From: Halicephalobus mephisto
Lineage: Eukaryota > Nematoda > Chromadorea > Rhabditida > Panagrolaimidae
Direction of reading: 5' to 3'
Assembly (NCBI GenBank): GCA_009193035.1
Contig: SWDT01000010.1
Location: forward strand, 434,001 to 498,000
DNA length: 64,000 nucleotides
The number at the start of each line of letters is the position of its first letter. Positions within the stretch are counted from its first letter, which is position 1. The notes beneath the pieces are model-generated. The model saw only the letters and a program-made list of their open reading frames with translations, made no database searches and was not told where the DNA came from. The translations under genes and the position numbers were made by a program. Positions 26,301 through 39,370 of the stretch are shown here, in pieces.

Positions 26301-26789
26301 TATAAAAAAGGACACAATTACTGTTTTTGCAAAATGATAATAAACACGAACGTCACTGTTGCGTGCGATTTTTGAACAATTGTGAACAGGGATAAAAATG
26401 TGACAATTGTTACAGTTTTCATAAGCATTCGGCACATGTGACAAGAAGTAACATATTTAAGAAAAATCGACACATTTGAAAAAAGTAACGTTGAATATCA
26501 AGGGCAAGTTACGGTTTTTTGAATGTAAAAATTAAACTTTAAAAAAACGAATTCTGTAATTTTCTTCTCTGATGGTTGTTTATAAATGAGGTTTCCTTCT
26601 GTCAGGTCTTCAGAAAAAAAGACCTAAGAATTTTTTGAAATTCATATTAAATTAAAATTTTAATAACGCAAATAAAGATGACGATAACCTACGGTTTCAT
26701 TATCTCGAATTTCACTTCTTATTCTACTTGTGATGAAGACAGTTGTGTTGTGGATGGATGAGTGAGTGAAGGAAATTGAAAACGTCATC
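23380..26789. other. Gene-poor AT-rich interval
   Basis: No gene is supported here. The left end is the presumed promoter of the peptide precursor. The interval holds the 26-bp tandem repeat described separately and a hairpin-forming inverted repeat of TATTGTATTTT around 24473-24502. Short open stretches (24559-24870, 25509-25772, 25848-26054) are compositionally biased and lack domains. Confidence 0.55.
25335..25480. repeat. 26-bp tandem repeat, about five to six copies
   Basis: Units built on TTTTTTATCATGTTAGAAAA follow one another with minor changes (ATCATG, ATCATA, ATTATG). Noncoding satellite-like array. Confidence 0.85.
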
Positions 26790-27300
26790 ATGTCTATTCT
26801 GGGTACCGGGGAACTCACTTTCATCACTTCTGAACCGACTTTTCTTGATGTTAGTGCCTCTGTTTGGTTCACGATCCTCGAAACTCTTGCGGTTGTCCTC
26901 CTGCTTTTCGTCACCATCTCCATTCTCTGTTGCATCTGCTGTATACCCGATGAAGACCCTCAGAAGCGTCAGCTGCAGAACATAACTGTTGCACGTGAGC
27001 CTGTGGTTCCAGTCCGGGAAGGTCGTCCACAGAGATGTCCTGATTCAGATGCCGAAGGAGGGAAAGTTCATGGGACATGCCGAGTTCCGAAAGAAAGACC
27101 CTTCTCGACGATCTTACAAGAAAGACAATTATCATTCGGATTCTATCCAGGAACCCTATCAACGCGACCTTCGATTCGGAGAAGTTCATATGGAGAAATC
27201 TCCTAATTCACATCAGTGCTTTCCTCAAAGCTCATCTCCGTCGTCCGAGAAAGATACAGGATTCTACGGGTCCCACAAGAGCGTCTACCACGGGTTTTAG
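26790..27300 (+). CDS. Small single-pass membrane protein
   Basis: Exon 26790-26994 and exon 27035-27300 join to 156 residues across a 40-bp intron. A short N-terminal part is followed by one membrane segment (about residues 27-50) that ends in the Cys-rich CCICCIP, a likely palmitoylation site. The tail is hydrophilic, rich in Lys, Ser, Tyr and His. The acceptor CCACAGAG|AT is not consensus. Without the intron the frame closes at 27206 after 139 residues. The spliced tail looks more protein-like, but this is not decisive. It lies 285 bp upstream of the TBCC gene on the same strand, so the two may be co-transcribed. Function unknown. Confidence 0.55.
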
Positions 27301-27584
27301 ACTGGGTTGTACAATGTGACTGACAAAGTAATGTGATTCTCAATAAAAATTAACAAATCTGTTTTTTGAAAGAAAGTCCTCTAAATGGTTGAGAGAGAAT
27401 GAAGGATTTGAGAGAAATCCAATTAATTTGATTGAGTTCACCGATCTCTGAATTTATAAAGTTTAGATCCCGCCATTTCTAGTGTTGTATGACTCGGTCG
27501 CTATGGTGCGTAGATTGAAACCTTGATTTCACTGGTTTTGTTGGACTCCATTGCTCTTCCTTCTCCTCATTCTTATTCGTCAGG

Positions 27585-28165
27585 ATGAAACTAGAAAAGT
27601 TTACTGGGCCACTAGAAGGTGTGGACGAATCCGTCTGTAAGAAACTAGAAGCACTGAACTTTGAGAAAGTCACGGATTTCGTAAGTAGCTTTTCCGGCAC
27701 TATTTCATATATGAAATTCTCTTCTTTTAGGTTCCAAATACTTCAGATATTCCGGAAACATCCAGATTAGTACTGCTCCTTAGTCCAGCAAACCATATTG
27801 TCGAGAACTTCACCAATAAAGTGATCTTCATACCTCCTGTCCAACACGAAGTCTTCCTCAGTGACCTCAGAGACTCCGTTATCGCCTGTTCTGCTCAGCA
27901 AATCAGAATGAGGAGATGTCAGAATCTGATTCTCTACAACTTTGTCAAGGGAAATGTATTTGCAGAACAAAAGTGCTCCAAAATCAAGCTCTATCCCTAC
28001 TTGTTCCATGCTACGGGTGACGAAAGACGAGAACTGCAGACTAGTCGAAGGCATTTCGCGACTTTCCAAAGTCTGGACAATCCGTTCAATCCAGGAGCCT
28101 GCTTCACAGTAGTCGATGAGAGTGATTCCAGCTATTTCAAGGAAGCAGAACGAATCAACCAATGA
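27585..28165 (+). CDS. TBCC/RP2-type (tubulin cofactor C) domain protein
   Basis: Exons 27585-27680 and 27731-28165 give 176 residues. The middle, about residues 55-130, forms the beta-helix-like TBCC pattern with CSAQQIRMRRC. In cofactor C and RP2 the arginine of this QQxR is the GAP finger acting on tubulin or on ARL2/ARL3. The N-terminal spectrin-like region of classical cofactor C is missing, so the protein is close to a minimal domain. A TCGTCAG acceptor just before the ATG suggests trans-splicing there. It converges with the gamma-glutamylcyclotransferase gene (172 bp between stops). Whether it is true cofactor C, RP2-like or a TBCC-domain paralogue cannot be settled. An ARL2 homologue lies at 55.4 kb in the same window. 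Confidence 0.7.
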
Positions 28166-28336
28166 GCAGAATGACTCAGTTTCAACGACGCTTAAGAACC
28201 CCCAAATTACTAATCAATACACTAATTCAAAACAGGGAATAAAAAGTCCAATATACACTTAAAAACATGCTCTTTATCACGTTTATTTGTCCTGTATACA
28301 GGAATTTTATCACAGATAGTCCAAACCCAATCTGAT

Positions 28337-29102
28337 TCACAAGTCAGCCCCAGATTCTGGAGCTTGACCATTTAGCTCATGGAGGACAGACAAGTCCAAT
28401 TCCACTCTGCCTTTGTACCCGTTATCCGGGATTTCCTTGAGTTTTTCAATATAGCTTGTCGGAAGCTTATGCTCAATCGCACCGCTTATAATCACATGTT
28501 TATAATGAGGAGACGGGTTCTGACGCGTTCTGTTCGGATTAGATAGTTGGTAAGTTCTACAGATAATCTTTCTGATATTTCCATCTTCATCCAGCTGTGT
28601 TGGGATATCTATTGTCACTAAACAATAATTCATCTATAATAACGCTATCAAAAAACACAACCCACCATTGAGTCTGTGGTAACCTGATTCCTGAGCATCT
28701 AGTTCATCAGCAAAGCTATTGGGAACTCTCCAAACACATCCCCAAACTTCGCTTCCAAATTTCTCTTCAACAGACGCAGGAGCTCCTTTCCAACGATTAC
28801 CGTAATCGAAGAATGCTAACTCATAATTAGTCAAGTGACCCACAGCTTCAAACTGTGCCCCTTTAATCTAAAACTGAAACTAAACCAAATCTTCCAAAAC
28901 TCCAACCAACCTGGACCCTAATTCTTTCCTTCAACAAGTTACTCCCAAAGGCAAAATACCAGAAAAAGTCATCCAGAACAGGTATGGACTTCGAAGTAGA
29001 AATCGTCGGTGTCATCTTGACAAATGTCACTCCCCTCGAGACAACACTGGTGACAGACAACCCCAAAACCATACACGCCCAGAACCCGCTACTGAGAGTC
29101 AT
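28337..29102 (-). CDS. GGCT: Gamma-glutamylcyclotransferase with N-terminal hydrophobic leader
   Basis: Exons 29102-28911, 28867-28666 and 28617-28337 join to 224 residues. FFWYFAFGSNLL is the family's glycine-loop signature (YFAYGSNL), and the Glu in LDAQESGYHRL matches the catalytic glutamate of GGCT, which releases 5-oxoproline from gamma-glutamyl amino acids in glutathione turnover. Exon 3 must start at 28617 after TGTTTAG, because the earlier TATAG acceptor leads to a stop. The first 23 residues form a signal-peptide-like hydrophobic stretch, which is unusual for this normally cytosolic enzyme. A second in-frame Met 16 residues before the signature would give a cytosolic form. It lies 246 bp downstream of CARM1 on the same strand. 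Confidence 0.85.
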
Positions 29103-29347
29103 GGTTAGAAACACGTCTCTAAAAACAAAACATTTTCAAGGAGTGCCTCTTTTAATAACGTTTGCAAAACTTCATCAATTTTAGTCCGCAATAACAAACT
29201 GAAAAAATATTCGAACCGGCATTATCCTCGGAAAAAAAGAGTGAGATGCCAAAAAACGGGGAGAGGATTCAAGTCACATCTAACGTAAACAAAAAATTGT
29301 GCTTAGCACAAAAATGGCTGGAATCAATCAGTTTGAGGGGAAATGGA

Positions 29348-31394
<2,047 letters not shown>

Positions 31395-32097
31395 TATTGA
31401 GCCCCCAAAATCCAAGCAGACACCCAACTGAAGGGCTTCACAAGAAATAGGACCGTTTTTCACCGGAAGAGACGAGAAAGATACCGAGAAACCTGCGCAA
31501 TTCGTCGTTGCCAAGCCAAAAACGTCTGCACAATTGGCGCACTATGTTTTCGTACTGGGAATCGGAGGTAAAAAGTGGTGCGAGTCAAAGGCTCAGGCTA
31601 TCACGAGGATAATCGGTTCTGCGAGAAAATTAACAGTCCGCCGTTGTTGAAGATGGTTTTTCAATCTGGATCCATGTGATGACGGATTCTGATTCATGTC
31701 GACTCAAAAAGAAATCGATAAAAAGTAGTTTGCAAGTGAATTTTAAAAGTGAAAAAAAGTAAATTCAGGGAAGTTTGGTGAATTTGGGCCTGTTATTTTG
31801 GGTAATGGCTTTACAATTTTAAATTTCACTGAAGATATACAGTTTTGGTTGAATAAATTTATGAAAAATCCCAATCAGATGATTTTTTTCTTACTTTGAT
31901 GGAGATTTTTAATTTCGACCGGATTTTCCTCAATTGCTGCAGGGAAACATGTCCTTTTTACTTTTCCAAGGTGTCGGTACAAATTTTTAAGATTCTTACA
32001 GGAAATACATTGCCATCGATGATAGAAATGATGATTCTCCATAGTCACGACTGGGATTATTGACAATTTTATCTTGTTTCTGGATTGTGTAAGTTGT
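31395..32097. other. Intergenic: CARM1 upstream region, less AT-rich
   Basis: It holds the presumed CARM1 promoter and leader. On the plus strand about 31425-31628 is open for 65 codons without an ATG and looks compositionally coding. No splice partners were found, so it is not called a gene. Confidence 0.5.
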
Positions 32098-32371
32098 ATT
32101 TCAGTCCGTTTCCGGAGGGTTTGTGGACGTGGGGAGTGTCCATGTGGTAGAGACTCAGATGGGTCTGGACGTTCTGCTTGAGGGTGAAGGACTTGTTGCA
32201 AAAGTCACACACGTGTTCCTTCGACCTGAATCTGGAGTAACGCTTCCGATTTCCCTTTCCATCGACAGTTCCAGCAACTTCACTTTCTTCCTTAATCTCA
32301 TTCATCTCTTCTGAATCCTTAGAACCACCAATTTCCTCCTTCATACACGTATTTCCTGACATATCCCGATC
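32098..32371 (-). pseudogene. Inverted duplicate fragment of zinc-finger exon
   Basis: This 274-bp segment is the reverse-complement copy of 33140-33413, with eight base differences (about 97% identical). It keeps an intact first C2H2 finger, but homology stops abruptly at both ends. It lacks the splice sites and the second finger, so it is a partial duplicate, not a working gene. Four of the eight changes are synonymous. Confidence 0.85.
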
Positions 32372-32610
32372 CAAAAAGATTATGATGAAATATATCCATA
32401 ACAATAGAAAAATCATAAAATTTCCATTTCATAAATATTTTTTATAAAAATCAAATAATTTTCATTGTAATTTTAAAAAAATTTAATTTTAATTTGAATG
32501 ACCAACTTTTCATGGAGAATTTGAATAAACGAATAAGAAATTAAAATAGTTTATTTCATTCTTTGGTTTTTGAGTTTGGTTGATTTTTGAATTGCTTACT
32601 GTTCTAAAAA

Positions 32611-33637
32611 ATGGAACACCTTGAGTCTTCGTTCGAGTTTCCACCAGAAGATCCATTTTTTACAGTTCCTCGAAATTTTCCTGCTTTTTATAGTTGCGAA
32701 AATGGAGATATTTGTGCACTTTGTGTCAGTGGTAAAGTTTAAATTTTCTTCAACGAGTTATTTTTTGTTGAATATATATCGGAACGGATATTTATGATCA
32801 GGTTTCAGGACTTTCGTGTTCCGTTGCAGCTGCTCTTCGTGAGAAATTATATCCATATTATTTTAATATTTCATCATCAACTTCTTCGACAACGGTTTTC
32901 AAAAATGACTTAGAATGGGAACAATCCAAATCCAGTATTTATCCATCAACATCTTCGTTCAAAGATTGGTCCATGTCATTTGCAGATTCTGCTGAACGAA
33001 TTTTCAATGACGATCGTTATGATTTTAAAGTTTGATTTTTAATAATTAAGATTCTTCTATGATTTTATAGGGAGTGTCTGTGGAAAAAGAACTTTATGGT
33101 ACTTTTAATATGGAATCAGAATCATTTGAATATCATATAGATCGGGATAAGTCAGGAAATACGTGTATGAAGGACGAAATTGGTGGTTCTAAGGATTCAG
33201 AAGAGATGAATGAAATTAAGGAAGAGAGTGAAGTTGCTGGAACTGTCGATGGGAAGGGAAATCGGAAACGTTACTCCAGATTCAGGTCGAAGGAACACGT
33301 GTGTGACTTTTGCAACAAGTCCTTCACCCTCAAGCAGAACGTCCAGACCCATCTGAGTCTCTACCACATGGACACTCCCCACATCCACAAACCCCCCGGA
33401 AACGGACTGAAATGTAGCATTTGCGATTTAGTGAGTTTCTTTTAATCGAAATACTTAGTAATTTTGAATTAGTTTTTGCAAAGTTGAAGGAATTTTTTCA
33501 GAGCTTCAAAACACAAAAATCAGTTTTAATTCATGAAGGAAAAGCCCATAGACCTTTGTTCAAGAAAAATATGTGTTCTAAACATCACAGATGACGTAAA
33601 CGACGATTTGAATGCGATTAATTTTTTTCGTAATTGA
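32611..33637 (+). CDS. C2H2 zinc-finger protein, second finger damaged
   Basis: Four exons (32611-32731, 32809-33029, 33071-33430, 33503-33637) give 278 residues. An acidic/Ser-rich N-terminal half is followed by a basic patch (KGNRKRYSRFRSK) and one complete finger (C-x2-C-x12-H-x4-H, starting CDFCNKSF). A second finger starts CSIC and reaches its first His across the exon 3/4 junction. The last His is out of frame by one base at GGAAAGCCC, so the frame runs on to a TGA at 33635 with an unrelated tail. This could be a real mutation or a base-call error. A DNA-binding role is inferred from the finger. Confidence 0.72.
33140..33413 (+). repeat. Inverted repeat arm within exon 3 of the zinc-finger gene
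   Basis: Partner of 32098-32371, separated by 768 bp. See that entry for the comparison. Confidence 0.85.
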
Positions 33638-34338
33638 ACGAATAATTGCTAGACTAACTATAAGTCATCAAGTTATAATAATGACGCTTTGTCCTTCATT
33701 GGGAAAAGCTAGACAACACAAGTTCCAGTCGTCAGAACCAGTTGTCAAGAACTGGCCTGTTGATTTTTCGGTAAAACTGATAATGCTTTGTCCAAAGTTT
33801 TACCTTGGTCTTGGATTGTCACGTCCCAATTATTTACAGAAGGATTGATTGTCCAAATACGGACAAGAATAGTCATTTTCTTTTTGTTTGGAGAACTTGA
33901 TTTTTCTTTGAAGAAATCCAAAGACACGCGACCGGTTATCAGCTTGAGGAAAGTCAGGTCTTATCGACGAAAGACCTTGGATGAATTTCTTCAAGTTTCT
34001 CTTTTCTGACCTTAGTTTTATATTTTGATGTTGAATTTAGACTTGATGAGGAAATATGTATTTTCTTCATTATGATTGATTTTTATTAGAATTATTCCTT
34101 TTTGCGCCTTTGTTTGTTTTTGGGCACTCGATGATAGCGATTTCCCTGATTAACCAGGGCGACTGCCAACTAGTTTTCATCAATTTCTGTTCTCGACAAA
34201 AATGGATCCGTTTTGACTCGTGCCAGACTGACCTGACCTTTTGTAGAAAGATAAACATGGTCCTTAAAAATGCATTTCTTGCTGATTGACCTTTCAAAAA
34301 ATCTTCAATTCCAATAAAAATCAATTTTTCAGACAAAA
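33638..34338. other. Intergenic, nothing recognised
   Basis: Spacer between two plus-strand genes. A TTTTTCAG directly before the carboxypeptidase ATG (ACAAAAATG) is a likely trans-splice acceptor. Confidence 0.6.
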
Positions 34339-36439
34339 ATGAAATTAAAGTTGTTGTTGATAGTTCTGTCCTGTTTAGCCCAGACATTGGGATACCAGAG
34401 TTACCGGGGGTTAGTCCGTTTCTAAGTAGTTAAAAACAAAAATATTATTTTCTAGCTATAAACTTTTTCAAATCCAAGCAGGAGAAGAAATAACTCCGAT
34501 TCTGGAGCAGTTGGAGACCGAAGTTGTCGAGATCGACGAGGTTAGACTTGCTCCCCTTGTTTCCTAATCAGTAATCATTGATTTCTCTAGAAAACAGGCA
34601 GAAATAGAGTTCTCGTTGACGTATGGGCCGAGCCCCATCACAGGAGGGATTATGCCCACGTTATGGTCGCCCCTGAGTTTGTCAAAAGTTTCAAAGAACT
34701 CCTAGAAGCAGAGGGATTTAACAGCTACAGAATCGTCAAGAGAGATCTTCAGAAGTGAGTTTCGGAATTGACGATAAATCAAATTAATATTTAAATCATT
34801 TAAGAGATATCGACAATTCGAATTGGAGGAAATATTCGAGGATTTCTCGCAGACACAAAAGAAGACTGACTTCGTCCAAAGATCTGGATATCAAAGACTT
34901 CAACAACTACGACAAAATCAGTGATTATATTGAGAAAATTACTGAGGAACACCCTAATTTGGCGGAAAAACTGGATATTGGGGAGACTTTTGAAGGAAGG
35001 AAATTGGTCGGGATCAAGATCGGATCATCTGTCAGAAAACACAAACCAGCCATCTTCATCGACGCCGGAGTCCATGCCAGAGAGTGGATTGCCCCAGCAG
35101 CTGCTATTTTCCTGGTCGACAAGGTTAGTAAGGAATCGATATAAAAAATTAGATTTTTATTAAAAAAATTATAACATTTGCGGGATTTTTCGTTTCGATT
35201 TTGCATGCAGTTTTTTATTTATTTATTTAATTTCGTATGTTTGTACTTAGAACATTTTTAATCCATTCCAGCTCGTGAGGGATTACGGTAACAACCCCAG
35301 AGTCACCGGTCTTGTCGACAAATTCAACTGGTACATCGTTCCCGTAGCCAACCCCGACGGCTATGCTTACAGCTTCGAAAAGGACCGTTTCTGGAGGAAA
35401 ACCAGATCACGCAACATGACTGTAAACAAATGGTGTGTTGGAGCTGATGCTAACAGGAACTGGGGCGGAAGAGGATGGGGAGAAATCGGAGCAAACAGAT
35501 CTCCATGTTCCAATATTTACGCCGGTTCCATTCCTTTCAGCGAACCTGAAGTCGTTTCTCTGAAACAATTCATCGAAAATAGTGTCCAAGATTTGAAGAT
35601 TTACATCAGTTTACACAGTTATGGACAGTTGTTCCTCTCTCCATGGGGATACACCAACGATAAACCCGACAACCACGACGACCAGATGAGAGCTGCCGAA
35701 CTCGCTGTCGAAGCGATCAAAAATGAGTCAGGAAGGATCTACCACCACGGAACCATTGCTGAACTCATGTGTAAGATTTCTTGAAAATTAACAATTTGCA
35801 AAAAATTATTTTATTTTAAATTTTCAAAAATTAAATTTAAAATTTTATTTTTTCCAAAATGAGAGAATTTAGAAAATTCGTAAATTTAGGGTTGAATTTT
35901 TGAATATTTGATAACTAAAAAACTCAAAAATCATAGTTAATGAAAAAATATATTTAATTACAAAGTACTTCAAAATCGATGAAATTAAAACAAAAAAACA
36001 GTTTTTAAAAAATCCAAAATTCGAAAAATTTTACTTTTGAAATTAACAATATATAAAATTTCCTACATTATTACATTATTACATTTTAAAAGAAGTTTTA
36101 TTAAAAATCAATATCTAATAAGATATGAAATGATATATAATTTTATAAAATTATAACAAAAGGATTTTTAAAAATATAAAAATATAAAAATTTTTAAAAA
36201 TGTAAAAGTATAAAAATATAAAAATTTTTTCTGCAGATCCAGCAAGCGGGACCTCCATTGACTACATGCAGGAACTCGGGGTTCCTTACATCTACGGAAT
36301 TGAACTCAGACCGGAAGACATGGGAGACAATTTCGGTTTCACTGTTCCTAAGGAAGAAATCGAGCCCACAGGCAATGAACTTTTTTCAGCTTTGGCAAAA
36401 ATGAGTGACTACGTGATCGAACACAAGAAACTGCTATAA
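34339..36439 (+). CDS. Secreted zinc carboxypeptidase, M14A, A-type
   Basis: Six exons (34339-34409, 34456-34540, 34591-34754, 34805-35123, 35272-35770, 36237-36439) give 446 residues. A signal peptide and an activation propeptide end near the basic cluster RRHKRR (about 122-127). The mature enzyme has the zinc ligands H197, E200 (HAREW) and H328 (SLHSYG), substrate-binding R255, N274 and R275, Y380 (Tyr248 of bovine CPA), and catalytic E402 (IELRPED). I387 occupies the S1' position (Ile255 in CPA), which predicts preference for hydrophobic C-terminal residues rather than basic ones. All catalytic residues are present. Intron 5 (35771-36236) is long for this gene and full of ATAAAAATAT runs. 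Confidence 0.93.
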
Positions 36440-36531
36440 TCTCGGTTCAAACTCTTATTTGTTGTGTATATAGTATGTTGTCCTGTCTAGATTCGGAATT
36501 TGCTTCAAAGTGCAATCAATTTATAAATTAA

Positions 36532-38935
36532 TCAATAAGGATTAGGAAACCCGGTGATAACATCGAATCCATATTCCCTGGCTATGGTTTCCCAGAAAGC
36601 AGACCTTTCTCTCCAGAGATTGTCCTTCATGACGGTGATGTTGTCGACAAGAGCATACGGTACTCGATGAGGACTGACTCTGGGAAGAAACCGTCCCGAA
36701 TGAGAAGGAATACCGTACTTGACGAAGCTAACCCACATGTCTACAAAGTCTTTTTGGATTCTCTTGTATTCTGCATAGCCTTCGACATCAACAGGAGGCT
36801 CCAAGCCACTCCAGTTACCGTATAGATACGGGTTCTCAGCACAGTGTCCGGTTGCAACGATTAGGGGGTTAGCAAAGGGATAATTGGGAGTATTGTAGTT
36901 GTTTAGATAGAAATAGACCCTGTTGCCAAGTTTAGCTTTTTGTTTCGCTTCTCTGATTGCCCCGACACTGTAATGGATGTCCGAATAGAACTGCACATAG
37001 GATTGGATGAATTTGTGGGAGGGATTCTCGTTTCCCTGGGTGAGATAGTAGTCGATTACCTTCTGGATAGCTTCTTGGGATCGATTCTTGTAGATGTTAT
37101 CTATAGAAAGAAGATAAGTCAAAGATTCAACGAGGTCTTCTTTCCCGAACGATTCGGCCCGTTGTTTATCTATGGGGTAGTACTTGGCGTGACGGCATTC
37201 TTTGTCATTGTCCACAACTAGAAAATAAAAATCATTAACTACTATTAAGTCGAGAAATCACCGAATGCAGCATCTTCATTCAAGTTCAAGCCGTAGAATA
37301 TCCGAATGACTGGAGCCGTTTTTGAAGCTGTGAACCAGCTATCTCCTGGAAAAAGGTCGTCGTCGAAGACAGGACTCCATCGAGAATTGTAAATCGTGTT
37401 GTTCATGTCCAGGAATTGGTGCTGAAGATTTATTTTATCACAATAGAAACCTAATAAATTATCATCGATATTGTTGAAAATCGCCTCAGGGCTAGTTATT
37501 TTTGCTACTTTTGTTTTAAAAAATATTATTTTCCTGGATATTAATTTGTAATTATTTTCGAAAATTACTTTAACAAAGTATGAAATATTAGTATTCGTAA
37601 TGGTGGAATTTCACTGAACAAAAAATAAAAAATAATCCTGACGCGATATCCAGCAACGATCGCTACTTTCTGCATTGATCCATTGAATAAATATTGACCA
37701 TGTTTGTTTGAAGAAAGAGCATTATTCGTGTTAGGACCACTACTTAAAACATGTTTTCAAAAAAGCGAAATTAAGAAAATTCCCGATTGAAAAAGTAATA
37801 ATCTCATCACGAATAATATTTAATTCATTTTTTAACTATGGATTTTTTAAAAATTAATTTTTTTAAAAATCAAATTTTTGTCTACTTTGCATCTTAAGTT
37901 TCCTGATTACTGTAATAAAACTTACATGTGAAACTGACCAAATTTGATCTATACTTTTCTGTTTCAAACATTTCTTTTTATTTTCCGCCGATTGACAACC
38001 CAAAGCGACTTCGAACTCCCTCGAATGAATAAACGTGTTGTTCGTTCTAGTTGTGAGTGAGTGACTCATCCCACAGTAGGGTAAAGCCTGGGTGAACAAG
38101 CCTTTTGAGTGATGGGAGTAGGTCAGCCAGGACACACTTCCGCCTCCGGCAGAGTTCCCGAATATCGTCACTCTTTTTGGATCTCCATTAAAGTTACTGA
38201 TGACTTCTTGAATGAATTTCAAGCCTTGTATCTGGTCCCACATTCCATAGTTGCCGGGGGCAATGGAGTTTTCAGAAGTGTAGAACCCCAACGGACCTAG
38301 TCGGTAATGGAACGAGATGCAGACGATTCCCCGGGTGACGAATCGATAGTGGAAGTCCTCTGATTGGTATTCATTAGCGTCTCCATGCATAAACCCACCC
38401 CCAAAGATCAGAACCATCACGGGGAACTTCCTCCCCAGGAAAGGGGGGAAGCTAGGAGTGGCGATGTTCATATAAAGACAGTCCTCTTGTCCTTTGGGAA
38501 TGTCCCCGAGGAAATCAGTACATCGGTTTTTCAGTTCAGTAGCGTTGACTGTTCCGAAATAATTAAGTGGTTCTGGTTTCTAAAAATCCAATATTTTTAC
38601 AAATAATAAAATTCAACTTCTCACTTCGAACCTCAAATGCCCTAAGGGCGGTTTGGCGTATGGAATCCCTTTGAAAAAGAAAACACTTTTTTCTGGACAT
38701 TCAAGACTAAAAAGTGAAACAAATTTGAAATTTGTTAAAACAGAAAAAAGTGAAATAAGTTTAAAGTTTGTTAAAATACAAAAAACTCTTACCATCCTCG
38801 TTCTTGTTCTATGTTTATTTTCCTGATAGTTCCATAAACTTCTCCATATTTAGTAACAGCCTTAGGTTGTCCGTATTCAATAGAAATTCCGTGAACATTG
38901 ATCAACGTAATAAATAAAAGACTAATTTTGATCAT
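36532..38935 (-). CDS. Secreted type-B carboxylesterase
   Basis: Exons 38935-38793, 38706-38625, 38579-37926, 37421-37262 and 37217-36532 give 574 residues in one frame. A signal peptide is followed by an alpha/beta-hydrolase fold with FKGIPYAKPP, the oxyanion-hole GGGF, the nucleophile elbow GNSAGGG (S218; many relatives have GESAG), acid E342 in LNLNED and H471 in ATGHCAEN. The triad is therefore complete. Paired cysteines typical of the family are present. A TTTTTTCAG before the ATG suggests trans-splicing. It lies 93 bp from the convergent carboxypeptidase stop and 436 bp downstream of unc-104. The substrate cannot be predicted. Confidence 0.9.
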
Positions 38936-39370
38936 TTTTATTTTATCAACTGTCTGAAAAAAACAGCAATGAAAAATATCGATATCAAAGTTGCTGATTT
39001 CGAACACTTTAATCAAAAATTGATTGCTTTCAGGATAATTCAAGTTCAAACATCAAAGATCCCGACTTTGAATTTGAGGATTCAGAATCCGAAGAAAAGC
39101 AATTAGAATCCAAACATTGAGAATTCTAATCGATATTTACGAACAATTGCAGGTGTTGCATAATTTCCCTTGAATCTTTTATAAGCGTGAAATCTTTATT
39201 ATCTATAATAGAATTAGACACGCGTTTTGGCCATTATTTCATTTAACTAGACTAGAATGCTTGTAAAAACCGGGAGAATTTGTTGAAAGAGAAAAGTACA
39301 GACAGAAAATAAAGACCAGTTTGGAGCCATCTATGAAAGTTTCCTATTGGAAAGCAGAAATGATAAGCAT

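Noticed and set aside
32069..32416. Independent zinc-finger gene on the minus strand
   Set aside because: Homology to the plus-strand exon ends abruptly at both sides and no splice sites or start fit, so it is listed as a duplicate fragment.
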